Shown here one piece after another: positions 11,779-23,631 of a stretch of DNA of 64,000 nt; position 1 is the first letter of the stretch, and each line of letters begins with the position of its first letter. Made by a program: the position numbers and the translations under genes. The stretch lies in NCBI GenBank assembly GCA_916613615.1, contig OU744726.1, forward strand, positions 64,496,987 to 64,560,986, in the 5' to 3' direction. This DNA comes from Steromphala cineraria (Eukaryota > Mollusca > Gastropoda > Trochida > Trochidae). The notes under the pieces are model-generated. The model made no database searches and was not told the origin of the DNA. It saw nothing but the letters and a program-made list of their open reading frames with translations.

Positions 11779-12375
11779 CTTTTAGTATAACATATCCAAT
11801 TCCTATTAGTTCTGTGGCATATGAGGTGAAGACATCCCTTTTTATTATTCTGGACTACAGAGAGTTTTTTACATTGAATTGTCTGACACTTTGACACGTT
11901 TGGAGAAGCTGATTTTACTGTAACGTGATTATATGTGTCTGGAAAACGTTGCTAGGTATCCCTACTACATAACACAGAAAAAAGGAAAAATTACAAGATG
12001 TCTTCGAACATGAACTTAAATACTAAGGAAAAAGGTTTCCTGTTTTTAGAACAATTAACATGTACTTAAGGTCGTGATTTGATGGCACAACTAAAATCAA
12101 CTAAAATACTATGGACGAACTTTGGCAATATTTAGTCATATGTAATAAACCTATTGTATAAGTTGCAAAATCAAGAAATACAATTTGATGCTATTATTGA
12201 ATTAATTTACAAAACAAGTGTTAAACTCTTGTCCACTTATTTATTACACTACATTCTAACTAACATAACAACATTGAAAGAAGATCATGTTCCGTTTAAG
12301 GTTTAAAGTGTCAACTTAAAAACAAGCTTAAAGTAAAGTATCCAAAACGAATTGGTTAGGTTTCGTAGTTTACGT
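11779..12375 (+). repeat. Duplicated segment delta, copy 2
   Basis: Direct copy of 6650-7171. An extra stretch of about 80 bases (containing GGACGAACTTTGGCAATA) lies in the second half. The micro-exon-like core between CTATTAG and GTGAAG is unchanged in both copies while flanking bases differ. Confidence 0.7.
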
Positions 12376-12716
12376 TTATAATATCCGCCCTTGCAGGATG
12401 CTGGAGTGTATTAATTAGTCAGCAATACTTAAATAGTGTAACTATGTTATAAATAGTATGTAAGTGGTTGTGACGTACCTGTCTTCTTCCAATTTGCTAC
12501 ATTTCTTCATTAAACTTATGAATGATTTTCTATCAGATAATTTAAATGAAATGTTGTCAATATCCTCTAGATCTGTGTATTCTGTAAATCTATTTTTATT
12601 TGACACGTTTATGAACATATTAAAAAAAACATAGTTTGAAATGAGCTTGGATTAATATTCCATGCAGCAAGGAGATATGAAAATCAAGAAAGAGTTTGCT
12701 TTAAACTTTGTTTTAA

Positions 12717-13074
12717 AGGGGCAGTAGCACGTTTTTTTTTATAATTTTATATTTTAAAACTTTCATTGATAATTGTAAATTAATGCTAAATGTATCATTT
12801 TGACAGTGTCAAAAATCTCATTACACAAGCCAATAATCCATAGTCAGAGGACAAAGTATGAAGATTCATATAAAATCCAATGGCGGCCATTTTGTGTGAA
12901 CACCTTTAATTTATTTTGTGTAAGTAAAAGGAATCGAATGGCTGAACTTTGCATTAAATATGTCATTTATTACTGCTTCATTAAGTTTAAATGCATTGTC
13001 TTTCTATTGTAACCGTTTATTTTAATTTTCCTGACATCAACCTATATACCCTCTAAAAACGTGCTACTGCCCCT
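12717..13074 (+). mobile_element. Complete MITE, TTAA target site (copy 2)
   Basis: About 358 bp between TTAA duplications at 12713-12716 and 13075-13078. Ends read AGGGGCAGTAGCACG and CGTGCTACTGCCCCT. TTAA target duplication is typical of piggyBac-type elements; assignment to that superfamily is inference. There is no transposase. The interior has GTTCACACAAAA or its complement and GGCGGCCATTTTGTG. Confidence 0.87.
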
Positions 13075-13290
13075 TTAAACTAGTAGAGTGAGACAAAACT
13101 ATATGTTAAAAAAGAAACACTGATATATATATATGATATGAATATGATGACTATTTGGATAGTTTAATCAGCGATGACTCAACTTGCAACCATGAACAAA
13201 TAATGAAACAGTTTTATCATGGAAATGTCATACGGAAAGAAACCTGTAACTCTTCCCAGTTTAATACTCTATACTGAGTACGTATACGTA

Positions 13291-13619
13291 ACAGTAGTAG
13301 GCTTTTTGAAAATTTTATATTTCCAATTTTCACTGATAACTGTACGTTAATGCTAAATGTATTATTTTGATACTGTCAAAAATATCATACACAAACCAAT
13401 CATCCATAATCAGAGGAAAAATAATAAAGATTCACATTTAGTCCATTGGCGGCCATTTTTGTGTGAACACCTTTATTAGAATCGAATTGCTGAACTTTGC
13501 ATTAGAAATCGATTTATTACTGCTTCATTTAGTTTAAATGCATTGTCTTTCTATTGTAACCGTTTATTTTCATTTTCCTAAAATTTTATATTCCCCATAA
13601 AAACGTGCTTCTGCCCCTT
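13291..13619 (+). mobile_element. Decayed copy of the TTAA MITE (copy 3)
   Basis: Same interior as the copy at 12717 (ATGCTAAATGTATTATTTTG, GGCGGCCATTTTTGTGTG) with a damaged left end (CAGTAGTAGG) and a right end AAAACGTGCTTCTGCCCCTTG. No intact TTAA pair is visible. It lies about 220 bp from copy 2 in the same orientation. Confidence 0.8.
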
Positions 13620-13884
13620 GAATAGATGCTTTTATGATGTGTTTAAGAAAGGTTTAAGAAAAAGCTAATGCTTTCACCGAAATGTTTAATTTTTTAATGT
13701 ATACAAACTTCAACTTGTAAGAAAGATAAGGTTTGTGTGTTTGACCTTTACTTAAGAGTCATCAGAGTAATTGTTTTGCGGTTGTATTTAAAATTAATAT
13801 GAATTTGTTTAGTAATTTTATGATAAATTTTAATTGGATTGATTATTGATGGTTTATGTCATTAAACTCTACGTTAAATCTTAA

Positions 13885-14544
13885 GCTCTTTTTACATGCG
13901 CACGTTTACTCCTAGGAGTATATTTACTCCTAGGAGTAAATATACTTACAGGGAGTAAACGTGCCATGTAAACAGCCCAAAACAGATTTACTTACAGGAG
14001 TATATTTACTCCTAGGTGTTAAATACTCCACCCCTAGAGGTAAAGTAAAAGTATATTTACTTTTACTCCTGTGAGTATCCTGTCATGTTCTATAGCATTA
14101 GCATAGTTGAATGATTAGGTTGAGGTAAATGACTTGCATTTATATATTTTCTAAACACTACTATTGTGTTTTCATCAATAATAACCTACATTCACGATTA
14201 TTCTTTTTAATTTGTCGAGAGCATGTTTCCTAATGAAGGAAATTTTGTGTTTTTATGTTGGTGTCATTCTTTTAAAACCGAAAACCTGCTTTTACCCCTT
14301 TTACACTAGTAGTTGATTGACCAAACAAGATCTATGGTAAAATTGTGTTAAATTCTTCTCTGCCTCAAGATTTGCATTTCACACATTGAGTTTTCTATGA
14401 AAAAATGTATTTCCTTCTGTAAGCAAATCATGATATACTTAAATTCCAATGGAACGTAAAGTAAATATACTTTTACTCCTAGGAGCAAAAATACTCCTAG
14501 GAGTAATTATACTCCCAGGACTAAAGTGCGCATGTAAAAAGGGC
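13885..14544. mobile_element. MITE with terminal repeats built from ACTCCTAGGAGT palindromes
   Basis: The outer ends are complementary: TTTTTACATGCGCACGTTTA on the left, and its near complement AAAGTGCGCATGTAAAAAG on the right. Inside each end sit several copies of the self-complementary 12-mer ACTCCTAGGAGT (about 13909-13940, 14008, 14477-14502) separated by AAATAT-type spacers. The middle of about 400 bp has no coding potential. Confidence 0.8.
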
Positions 14545-15480
14545 ATTAGATTTCTAGTACAGTAACATTTGCGATTTGGCAAACTATTTCCATCCATATT
14601 TCAAAGATTTTACGTCATTTCAGGTTTACATTAACAGGTTGACAGCTTATGTATAAAAATATAATGATACTTACACAACAATGAAGTTATAGTAATAAGA
14701 TCAGAATGTCTGAGTGCAAAATGATAATCGATATAATCAATAAAAAATGGTTATTTGCAATGAAAAAATATCTTCAAATTGACTTTTATAAGGTAATGAG
14801 CGTTCAACGTCATATTTGATTCCTAATATATAGATAGTTATCTGATATAAAAATAGATTCAGGAAAATACTACATTATTTGATTCTATTTAATGTGCTAA
14901 ACCTTCAACTTCTATAGCACAATATCGCAAAATTATCAAACGTATTTAAAAACTTGACTTTTATTGAAAGTGTCTCAATGAAATATCTTTTTTTTATTCA
15001 TTTGCCATTATAAACACAATTTTTGATTCATGCGATGAGATAAAACTCTTCCGCTTTGAAACTCCAAAGAACACAGCTATTTGTAACTTGTTATATGTAG
15101 GGAAATTGCAGAACAACATCTATTTCAGAATGATAAAAATATTTAATTATCATCAACTGTTAAAAATCACTGATAACTTTGTTAAAAAATCATGTTCGAT
15201 AGAGGTAGAAAATCATGGTCGATATAAAAGAGTTTGAACGCCGATATTGTTTCTGAATATCCAGGAAGACGCTTTGCAATTAAAGTGGACATTCACCATC
15301 AACATCAAAATAATGAAATATACAAGAATCTATATCAACAACTAATTTCTGAGCAATATAAGAGCGAATTTCAGGCATTCAAAACAAAAAATAAAAATTC
15401 TTGATGTCTTAGTGCTACAGTGTTAAGAATTTCATTACTTAAGAAAAAATAGTTTATATAGTGCAATAGTTTTCTTAAGT
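14545..15480. other. Gene-free AT-rich stretch
   Basis: No exon or repeat terminus recognised between the palindromic MITE and the possible minus-strand exon near 15.6 kb. Confidence 0.5.
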
Positions 15481-15489
15481 GACCAAAAT

Positions 15490-15683
15490 ACCAAATCAAT
15501 TATTCTGCCATCAAAAGCTATATAGTTTGACGAACAGGTCTTGGCCTCCATTTGCGAGGGGTTGTTGGTTTCATGCCATTGCACGTTTTCCTGTATATGA
15601 AACTGCTCAGAGGGAATTATTGCAATAATAGACTCTCCATCTATTCCAGAAATCATGAAATCTGCACGTTCCAATTTCCTTCT
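15490..15683 (-). CDS. Possible isolated exon, unknown protein
   Basis: On the minus strand an acceptor-like GGGTTTTCAG precedes 15683. An open frame runs to a donor-like GTATTT near 15490. The peptide has balanced composition, unlike most AT-driven frames here (for example RADFMISGIDGESIIAIIPS and WHETNNPSQMEAK). No partner exon or domain was identified and no copy of it was seen elsewhere. It may be a real exon of an unseen gene, a gene relic or chance. Confidence 0.25.
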
Positions 15684-16131
15684 GAAAACCCTTCTAGATG
15701 AAAATCAAATTATTCAGAGACGTTATTCTTCAGAACGATTTGCTTCAACGATAAGCCACTATGAAACTGAAATCAAAAGACGAAAATCAGGAAGCTTTTG
15801 TCCATTAAATTTGTGATGAGTTAAACTTAAAAGGTTTGGAATTCAAAAGTTCTGCCTGAAGTCAAAAAACAAACAAAGTTAAAATCCATTTTTTCGGGAT
15901 GCGTCAACTGTTTATTTGAACCGATAATACTCCTATTATTTTGAAGCAATTAGTACACTAATTGTTGGCGAAAGGCATTTGATTTGGGAAATGGATTCAG
16001 ATTCGGTAATACACTATTATAGAAATATTTTTTTTATAGACTTTATACCATCAATGCAGATTATTATCTCATATTTAATAATAATACTTGTTAACTATTA
16101 ATAGTGGCAGGAATGATATAATTACCTTTAA

Positions 16132-16488
16132 AGGGGCAGTAGCACGTTTTTAGGGGGAATATAAGGTGATGTCAGGAAAATTAAAATAAATGGTTCCAAT
16201 TGAAAGACAATATATTTAAACTAAATGTAGAAGTAATAATTCAAATATATAACGTAAAGTTCAGCCATGCGATTCATTTCTCTTAAAAAATTAAAATTAA
16301 AGGTGTTCACAAAAAAATGGCCGCCAATGGATATTATGTGAAGCCTCATTCTTTGTCCTCTGACTATGAATCATTGGCTTGTGTAATGAGATTGTTAACA
16401 CTGTCAATATGATACATTTACCATTTACTTGCAATTATAAGTGAAATATTTAAAATGTAAATTTATCAAAAAACAGGCTACTGCCCCT
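16132..16488 (-). mobile_element. Complete MITE, TTAA target site (copy 4)
   Basis: About 357 bp flanked by TTAA on both sides (16128-16131 and 16489-16492). Interior orientation is opposite to the copy at 12717: it begins AGGGGCAGTAGCACGTTTTTA, then AGGTGATGTCAGG. No coding potential. Confidence 0.87.
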
Positions 16489-16774
16489 TTAAGCCGGTAT
16501 TTTGGACCAAAATGCTTTATTACTTACATGTACTTAAGGTTAAACCTCTCATAAATAGTTTTATTTCTCTTTCATAAGTCTTATGGTTTATAGTATCAAA
16601 CATATCACTTCGGCTAATTATATATTTTTACAAAAGAAATCACTAAGTAATAGATTCAACAATTTACTTTCGATTTATTAACCAGACCTTCAGTATACCA
16701 AAACTAATTCTTAAATTGAATTTTCCCTTCACAGATTTTAATTTCTAATACAACGGCTTATATCCATATCCTTC

Positions 16775-16965
16775 AGTCCAAAGGGTGTGACCAGGAGTAT
16801 ATAGACCATGTGTAAGTCCCATTCTGTGATAGTTGCTGATCCAAGAGAATTTATATAGAGAACTTAAATATTAAAGAAGAAGATGGATTGTATGTCTGAG
16901 CGCGTAAGCCCGAGGACTGACATGATGATTACACTTTAGTCGTGATATTGTGCAACTCTGTACCT
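16775..16965 (+). pseudogene. Duplicated segment alpha, copy 1 (possible exon relic)
   Basis: About 190 bp repeated at 23632-23832. On the plus strand, TATCCTTCAG looks like an acceptor, followed by a frame reading SKGCDQEYIDHV and a GTAAGT donor. The other copy reads KGCDQEQVDHV with several third-base changes, which hints at past selection on protein, but its donor is ATAAGA. The conserved noncoding flank (GGATTGTATGTCTGAGCGCG, ACTGACATGATGATTACAC) extends beyond the frame, so a structured RNA or repeat cannot be excluded. Confidence 0.35.
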
Positions 16966-17104
16966 ACTTGATTTATGACCTGCAAGAGCATGCTGTATTC
17001 TTTTGGAAATAAGAAAACGATTTTGGCACCTGGGATGCTTATTTACGATATGTTATGCTTGCTTCTATAAATGATTAAAGAACATTCTAATCAATGAACA
17101 TCAT

Positions 17105-17323
17105 ATGAGATTAGATGTTGCCCTTTTAGTGATGTTTCTTGACTTTGCAACTACTTTTGGAAGTGATCTTTGGCAATTATGTGATAATCTATCCAAAATA
17201 TCATCTTTTTTACATACAGCAACAACATTTGTTCTTGTAAATTGCATCAGTCGATACGCTGTTATAACAGGACACAAGCTATTAGAATTATCTTCATGTC
17301 TCACAAATATTGTGCACAGTTGA
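17105..17323 (+). other. Open frame with signal-peptide-like start, doubtful gene
   Basis: An uninterrupted 72-codon frame begins MRLDVALLVMFLDF, which resembles a secretory leader, and contains three cysteines later. It lies between alpha and beta segments on the same strand. There is no repeat of it in the other unit, no splice partner and no polyadenylation signal, and the opposite strand is also open. I include it only as a low-confidence candidate. Confidence 0.15.
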
Positions 17324-17939
17324 ACCTGTTTGACATTCCAACTGTGATTGCTAAATTCAAAGCTTATATTTTGGCTCACCAAAAATCTATGTAAATTCCT
17401 TTCACACTGGTCAATGTTACATGAAACATATGATCAAATATCAAAATGGCGATTTAAATCAATTTAGATTGATTAAGGTATTTAATTTATAAGTAAGATA
17501 CTTTACACTAAGTGACAAAAGTATTTTACAGGAAAATTAAATTAACACTGTTTGATTGCAAGCAAGGCAGTGAAATATCACTTATCAAAATAATTAAACA
17601 ACATACCAGGATTAAGTGTATGATCAGCGATGGAATACAGAGTTTTATCAGTGAATACACTTAATCAGGTAACAGTGACGATATGTTCTTACCCAAGTGG
17701 GCATGATTATTCCGGGTATTAAAGTTTGCATAATGGTCATTGGAATTACCGTTTTTCTAAAAATAACTCGCATTTTGATTGGTTGACGGAACTTTTTTAC
17801 ACCCATTCATGATTCTCTTTGATCTTATATTTCAGTCGAAAGATATATATGACAAAAATGATACCTAAGTTGCAAAGGTCACACATTACTACAACATTTT
17901 CAAAGGGAAGTCAAGAGCTTTTGATGGTTTTTTTTGCCG

Positions 17940-18505
17940 TAAATACTATTTCAAATCTTCAAGGCGGCGCTGTGTGGGAGAGTCGCCAGCCGAACTGTCG
18001 TTACGTCATAGCTCTATGACGTCAAACAGTGACGTCATAACATTCCTCGCTAGGCTTGTCAAACGTAACGAAAGCTAACGACGTCTAACTTTTTCTCTTT
18101 GGTTGTGCGCGGTCAATAAATAGATTTGTTTGTCATATGAGACAATATGTTTGTGATAAAATGTGACATAAAAGTTATTAACTATTTATAATTAGAGCGT
18201 ATTTTGCGAACTACTTCGAGCCGCCCATCGTGAAGTAGTGAGCAACATTATGAATGGCGTATGAGTACAATTTGTACTTTACCGACCGCGCGTAGTTTTT
18301 AATGTTGCTCTTTTTTCCCCGTTTTATGCATTAAAATGATCTTGGGTAAGAAAAAGAATAACCAACTCGGTGCTCGGAATTACGGATTATCTGTCCTGAG
18401 TTAATTATTGCGATAAACTCCGAGCTTCAGCGAGGAGTTTGACACAATAATTAACGAGGGACAGATAATCCGTAATTCCTCGCAACTCGTTTATTATTCT
18501 TATAT
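17940..18505. repeat. Hairpin element with TGACGTCA sites (copy 3)
   Basis: GGCGGCGC at about 17963 precedes ACGTCAT and two TGACGTCA sites (18018-18037). About 300 bp on, an inverted repeat has arms at about 18349-18426 and 18430-18503, each with ATTACGGATTATCTGTCC or its complement. The layout of GC block, CRE-like cluster and hairpin matches copies near 1200, 5500, 44600 and 62500. Whether the two halves form one insertion is inferred. Confidence 0.6.
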
Positions 18506-18509
18506 TATA

Positions 18510-18795
18510 TTTCACTGTGACCAGTGACGATGTATTATATCGCTACTGGCCAAGTGCCGGAACTATTTTCAGTTATGTGAACAAATGGGGGTAACTTTCC
18601 TGTGTTAAACTTGTCTTAATTACATATTTAATTAAAAATCAAATAATAAATAGAATACTTAATTTAGTTTTTCAATTACCAGGTTAATTGAATATCGTGA
18701 CATGAGTAAACTTTGTCACTCATGAAAAATCAACTTTACCCATGACACTCGATGAAATAAACTTATTTGAAAAACTACATTGAGTATTTTGTATC
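18510..18795. repeat. Hairpin-family sequence shared with 40330-40640
   Basis: TTCACTGTGACCAGTGACGA and ATATCGCTACTGGCCAAGTGCCGG correspond, in reverse orientation, to sequence near 40495-40555. CATGACACTCGATGAAATAAA near 18742 corresponds to the hairpin at 40335-40405. Two insertions of one family are present, both without TGACGTCA. Confidence 0.65.
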
Positions 18796-18799
18796 TATC

Positions 18800-19510
18800 A
18801 GTTCCGGAAATTATCAGCAGTATTTTGAACAAGATTAAGATTTTAAATGAGTAAAATAATTTTTTATCTCTTTAACGTAAAATCAGGAAGAAGTCTCAGA
18901 TAGCTATTGTCATTAGAAGCAGTTGCAGTCACATCATTATACAATATCACCCAAATAACAAAAACACACTTTAATGGTGTGCTGTGTTTAAATGCCTCGT
19001 TAAATAATGTATTGTGTGAACTCTCACACCTCAGCGATTGTTTGTGTTACAAACTATAGATTGGAGTTCATGAAGCAGAACATTTAATGTTTTCCAGAAA
19101 ACTGTATGTTCTTTTCATTTGTGCAAAATGCCTGAAATATAATGTGTTAAATGAACTTAAAATCCTTCTTGTGTCATGTTATTTATAACTCTAACTTTGT
19201 TAAAATTCTGAATCACTATTATCTCGTTTTTGGGACATTTTTGATCATTTATTTGATAAAAGCTATTAGTTATTTAAATTCATAAAGAGTTTTTAAAGTC
19301 ATGACAAAAGTACCTTTAACATTACAACTTTATACCATTTCCTACATCTGAAATGTAAAAATCAAGGGCGAAATGGGATCTGCATGTAACATTTAATTTC
19401 ATTCTTACCCCGAGGACAACAGTTTTAAGTATTACTTCATTAAACAAAAGGAAGTATATTATTCCGTCCAAGTAGTCTATAATTTGTCAAATCTATATAT
19501 TCTTAATGTC
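18800..19510. other. Gene-free AT-rich stretch
   Basis: No exon or element recognised between the hairpin-family sequence and the beta segment. Confidence 0.5.
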
Positions 19511-19514
19511 TCAA

Positions 19515-19680
19515 TCTTCTCCTTGGGGAGCCTGCTAATGGGAAATTTGCCACTGAATGATACATATGATCCACTCTCAACTTCATCATGGCGTCTTGCT
19601 GACAGAGATATCCCTTGAGAATATCTTTAAACGTTGCTATTAATCTAGGATGGATTGCACTTAATATCAGTTTCCACGGG
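19515..19680 (+). pseudogene. Duplicated segment beta, copy 2 (possible 3' exon relic)
   Basis: Conserved with 25035-25195 and in part with 10868-10985. The plus frame reads NLPLNDTYDPLSTSSW then RLADRDIP and TGA. The partner copy differs by CCA/CCT, CTC/TTC and TCA/TCT, mostly silent, and shares the same stop. On the minus strand one copy has an in-frame TAG, so plus is the likelier coding strand. It lies about 2.6 kb downstream of an alpha segment, as in the next unit. Product unknown. Confidence 0.35.
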
Positions 19681-20182
19681 GAAGATTACAAAGATGTGAA
19701 CAAATGAAGATATTGTGTTATTGGCAGATTATGAAAAGTTTTTGTTTCTTATAGTCAAATATTATTGCAAGTGATCTGCTTTTAAACTACGCAATGTTTT
19801 CCGATGACAATAATAGCATAACATAAAAATATATGTATTAGCAGCAAAAATTATTATAAAATACACATTGACAGATGTGTGCGGATTCTGTCCGTGCTTA
19901 GTGTTTTCACGTTCATTATTTTAAGCAAACAACAAAGGTTTAAACCAATGACATACACAAAACTAACAGTGACATCAATGAACTAATTTTCTATGGCATA
20001 TGTCAATTCGAACACTAAACCATTTAGACACGTTTAACATTGCCTCCTGCATAATGTTCGTCCTCCTTTCAGATATTGCTACCTGTACATTGAAATGCTG
20101 AATAAGTTGTGAAACGTCTCCTTCATTATGAACCCGATTTACAGGTCATTTAAACCTGGTGGTAATGATCATGTTCATTAAT

Positions 20183-20430
20183 TTCATCATTTCCTAAAAT
20201 GTACTTATGGCTAACAAGAAGACATACGTGTAGCTTACATCCTCATGTGAAGTGACATCTGATACAGACTGTTTCAAAATGGTTCTTGTCCATGATAACA
20301 TATCATAAAGATGACTTTGTTTCATCATTTCCTAAAATGTACTTTTGGCCAACAAGAACAGATAGCTTTCATCCTCACGTGAACCATCATTTGGGATACA
20401 GACTGGTTAAAAATAGTTCCTGTTCATATT
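20183..20430. repeat. Two-copy tandem duplication, about 140 bp
   Basis: TTTCATCATTTCCTAAAATG opens both copies (20182 and about 20322). Each continues through ACTT(A/T)TGGC(T/C)AACAAGAA, CATCCTCA(T/C)GTGAA and ATACAGACTG to a TTCCTGTTCAT or TTCTTGTCCAT end. No coding frame is shared. Confidence 0.75.
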
Positions 20431-20869
20431 GTATATAAATATAATAAATTAAAAAAGTTGAAACCTTTTGTAGAAAAACAACTGGCATCCCATCTTGACA
20501 AAAACATGGAAATGAAAATGGTAATGTTGATATAAGCTTAACCTTAACTTTAACTAGCTCATAAACGGGTAGTGAGTGGAATGAAGTTTGAATCCAGCTA
20601 TCGAAGAGCGAAAGCAAAAACATGTTACTGTGTAAAATATTTCAAAGCTACTGTACTATAGAAAAGATCTGGTTGCGTGAGGCCCGACCTTATCTTACCA
20701 TGATATAATCTCCTTCTCATCTTTGATAACTGCTTTGACAGTTTTGTGTTAACAGTCACTCAACATGCAATGTAAACAAATTATACTACTTGGTTCTCAA
20801 ATAGGCTGCCACAAGTTAAGTTAACATGAATGACAACCTGCACGCGATCATCTAAAAACGGATATTGTT

Positions 20870-21150
20870 TAATATAAAGGTGTTTTAAATGTACAAAAGC
20901 ACGTTGTTTTAGCTAAGAAAGTAAATGTTACCAATTGCGTGAAATTTTTATCAAATCAAATAGTAGGAAGTCAATTAAACTTCGTTAATCAGTTTAGCTA
21001 TCTAGTCACGAATTGAGGTGTTCACACAGAAATGGTCAGAAGCAGTTTCTGCTACAGTTAATCAATTCGGATAATAAAATGTTTGACTCCCTGAAGATCT
21101 ACATTTTGCATTAACTGATACTATTAACTAAATTCTATAAACGTGCTACT
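20870..21150. repeat. Possible strongly decayed TTAA MITE
   Basis: Isolated matches to the family interior (GGTGTTCACACAGAAATGG near 21018) and to a right end (ATAAACGTGCTACT near 21136) suggest a very old copy. The left end is not recognisable. Confidence 0.35.
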
Positions 21151-21324
21151 TTATATATTCATGATTCGTGATTCTTACAGTAGTAGGTAAACAGTTGTAT
21201 ATCAGTACGAATTATATTTTACAGGCATTGTGTTTTTGACAATTTGACTGTAACTGTTTAGGCAACATGTCAAAATAGTTATAACATGTCACTGAAGTGG
21301 TGTGAATCAGTAATCTTGTGGCTC

Positions 21325-21912
21325 AATTAGCAAAAAAGTATGATGCAATGAAGAAGGTTTTAATTCCAAGAGAAAAGTATTTTTCAATAAATGCCAGACT
21401 GAAGAACATGAAACTGACTTAAAGACAAATAGTGACTATTATCTTTTGAACAAATATGAATATATATATATGAATGTGGCAAAATTAAAAAACTGATCAA
21501 AAAGCATGAACATGGTGACTCGACAGAAATATTCTGTCAATATTGAAGAAACATATGATGTCCGAACACACGTATCATTTGGTCACGGTGGAAGATACAG
21601 AATGCTTAAGGAATTTGCAAAGAAATATGTTAATGTAGCACGTGAGTCGATTGAACTTTTCAAATCATTACTCCTTGACTGTCAGAAGAAGTGAAAGCGA
21701 CCAAGAACGAAAGGTGTTGTAAGGCCAATCCTTACAAAGGAATTTTCATCATGTAGACAAGTGGATCTATTCGACATGTAGTCACTTCCACAAGGTAATT
21801 TCAAGTGGATAATGGTTTATCAGGATCATTTGACAAAAGTCTTAGAGGCTCTGACATCAAAGCCTGCTTTTGAAGTGGTATACCAACAATGTCTTGATGC
21901 TCTGGAATAAAA
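21325..21912 (+). pseudogene. Broken KRBA2/Ginger-type DDE integrase
   Basis: Conceptual translation gives, in order, a lysine-rich start (EKYFSI), then HVSFGHGGRYRMLKEFAKKY with KYVN and a CQKK end. After a stop, PILTKEFSSCRQVDLFDM and KWIMVYQDHLTKV follow, ending near ALTSKPAFEVVYQQCLDAL. The GHGG-R and Q-DHLTK motifs are typical of the integrase family that includes vertebrate KRBA2 and Ginger transposases. The frame breaks several times (stops after CQKK and after FDM, and a shift in the upstream part). The catalytic core after QDHLTK is cut short. It is a dead transposon fragment, not a cellular gene. Confidence 0.72.
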
Positions 21913-22473
21913 CATCAATTCATTAAAAAAATCGCTTCTCATATATAGGCAAATGACTGAATAAAGTAGTCAGTTTGTAAAATGTCTGGTGGTCACAGTC
22001 ATTTGATTAAATGACTAAATCGTTCAGGCATTTGGCAAAATGACTGATTTGACATATTGACTGTAACATATACATGCTTATTCATAGCACAGTGTGTATT
22101 AGGTTAAACTTCATTTAATAATCAACCATAGAAATATTCAATATATTATTTGATTAAAGATCTTCATTATACAGTTAATTTCAAAACTTGAAATCCACTT
22201 ACTGATAATGTTATCAATTTTGTAACCTTTAAATGATTTTCTGTCACTTATGATCAGATGAACAAGAATATGATCATTAAACGTGAAAGCTGATATCTGG
22301 AAAGTCGATAATGATACTAATCAAAAATCAAATTTCAGTTATTGGATCAGAGTATTTAAATGAAAAATGTTGCTTATTTTATTTGCAACAGCAAAAAAGT
22401 TTACCAGCAAAAATATTTCATTAATTTGATTTTTGTTAAGTAAAAATCTCATATTGGAAAACTTAAACTAAAT

Positions 22474-23308
22474 CTATACTACTCAAAAAAAGAAACGCAT
22501 AGCAAAAGTTTTCAATGTAACATTTTAAAAAAATGAAACGGACCTTTACCTCTAAGCAGCTTGTCTTTGAAAACACTTTCTCCAGCTATTTCCGAGCATG
22601 GATCCTTTGTCATTAAAAACGTGATTCAATTAAGTTCCCTGTTTTTGGATAAAGTCAATAATGCCCGAAATTGAAAACATAATGTTGCATAGACATTCCA
22701 ACATTTAAAAAAATCAAAACCAGTGTTTTCGTGGTTAGAACATCAACTGGCATTTTGTGCTTTCTGAAATAAGGTCTTCCCTCCACAAACTGAAGTTCAA
22801 CAGTAAAATGCCATGAAACAGTTCGAGAGCTGTAAGCTGTACATATACAACCAAAGATTTCAACAATATCCAATGTGTTTCTGGGTACATTAAGAAGGAT
22901 TTGGCGATGGTTTCACCTGCATTGGATAACACTTGATTGTTCTTGGTAATGAAGACTCTGGGTAACCACGCCCATCCGGGATACAACTGTCTGTCTTGGT
23001 TACTTATGTAACATGCTAGGGAGGTTTGGGGAAGAATATCAGAACATTTAAAGACATTCTCACAGGACTTTTGTCCAGTGTACGGGACGAGAAGGTCAGG
23101 GTTAAAATGTCCCTATTTGAGATCGTTCAAGATATTGACTGCTAACAGAGTGTGACTTTTGACACACGCTATTTACTCTGCACAGGTTGCTACTTTCACT
23201 GGACAATACATTTCGAAAAATGCTTTCCAAACTCTGGCCACAATCCCCAATGCTAAAGGATTAAATCTGTTTTTAGCTATGCGTTTCCTTGTTTGAATAG
23301 TATATTGA
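22474..23308. mobile_element. Non-autonomous DNA transposon with about 33-bp inverted ends
   Basis: The left end TACTACTCAAAAAAAGAAAC continues GCATAGC. The right end, about 800 bp later, is its near complement (GCTATGCGTTTCCTTG then TTTGAATAGTATA). Both ends are bordered by TATA-type sequence, which fits TA-targeting Tc1/mariner elements, though that assignment is inference. Overlapping minus-strand open frames between 22655 and 22986 lack recognisable transposase motifs. Confidence 0.65.
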
Positions 23309-23631
23309 TAAAGTGTTTATGTTCATGCAGGGAACCGTTCTTGATATATAAGACAATATTTAAACAAGGCAATTGTCATCTAATCTGCGCTCATTTCATA
23401 AACGAAAACGATACAAATCGAGGTAAAACTGTTTGTCATAATTTTTTAGTTTTATGATGAAAATGGGTTTCTCAATATCACAGCTATATTGTTTAATCAA
23501 ATAATCCCTTTTATCAATTTGTGATAAATAGTGTACGCAAAATGTTTTTGATGCTTTTGGGAGCTTAAACAAATATCCAGCAACAGTTCCTCTCTGTTAG
23601 GAAGGTTTTCACCTATAACTATGAAGGCATC

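Noticed and set aside
6650..12375. The delta segments as two LTRs of a retrotransposon
   Set aside because: They are direct copies about 5.1 kb apart, but there are no TG...CA ends, primer-binding site or gag-pol remains between them, and copy 2 has an internal insertion.
17101..17382. Overlapping open frames on both strands at 17.1-17.4 kb as two genes
   Set aside because: Both are short, neither has a partner exon, and the sequence is absent from the second alpha-beta unit. Only the plus frame is kept, as a doubtful entry.
22655..22986. Two overlapping minus-strand frames, a possible transposase
   Set aside because: They lie inside the inverted-repeat element but show no DDE/D spacing or helix-turn-helix motif I can recognise, and they overlap each other.
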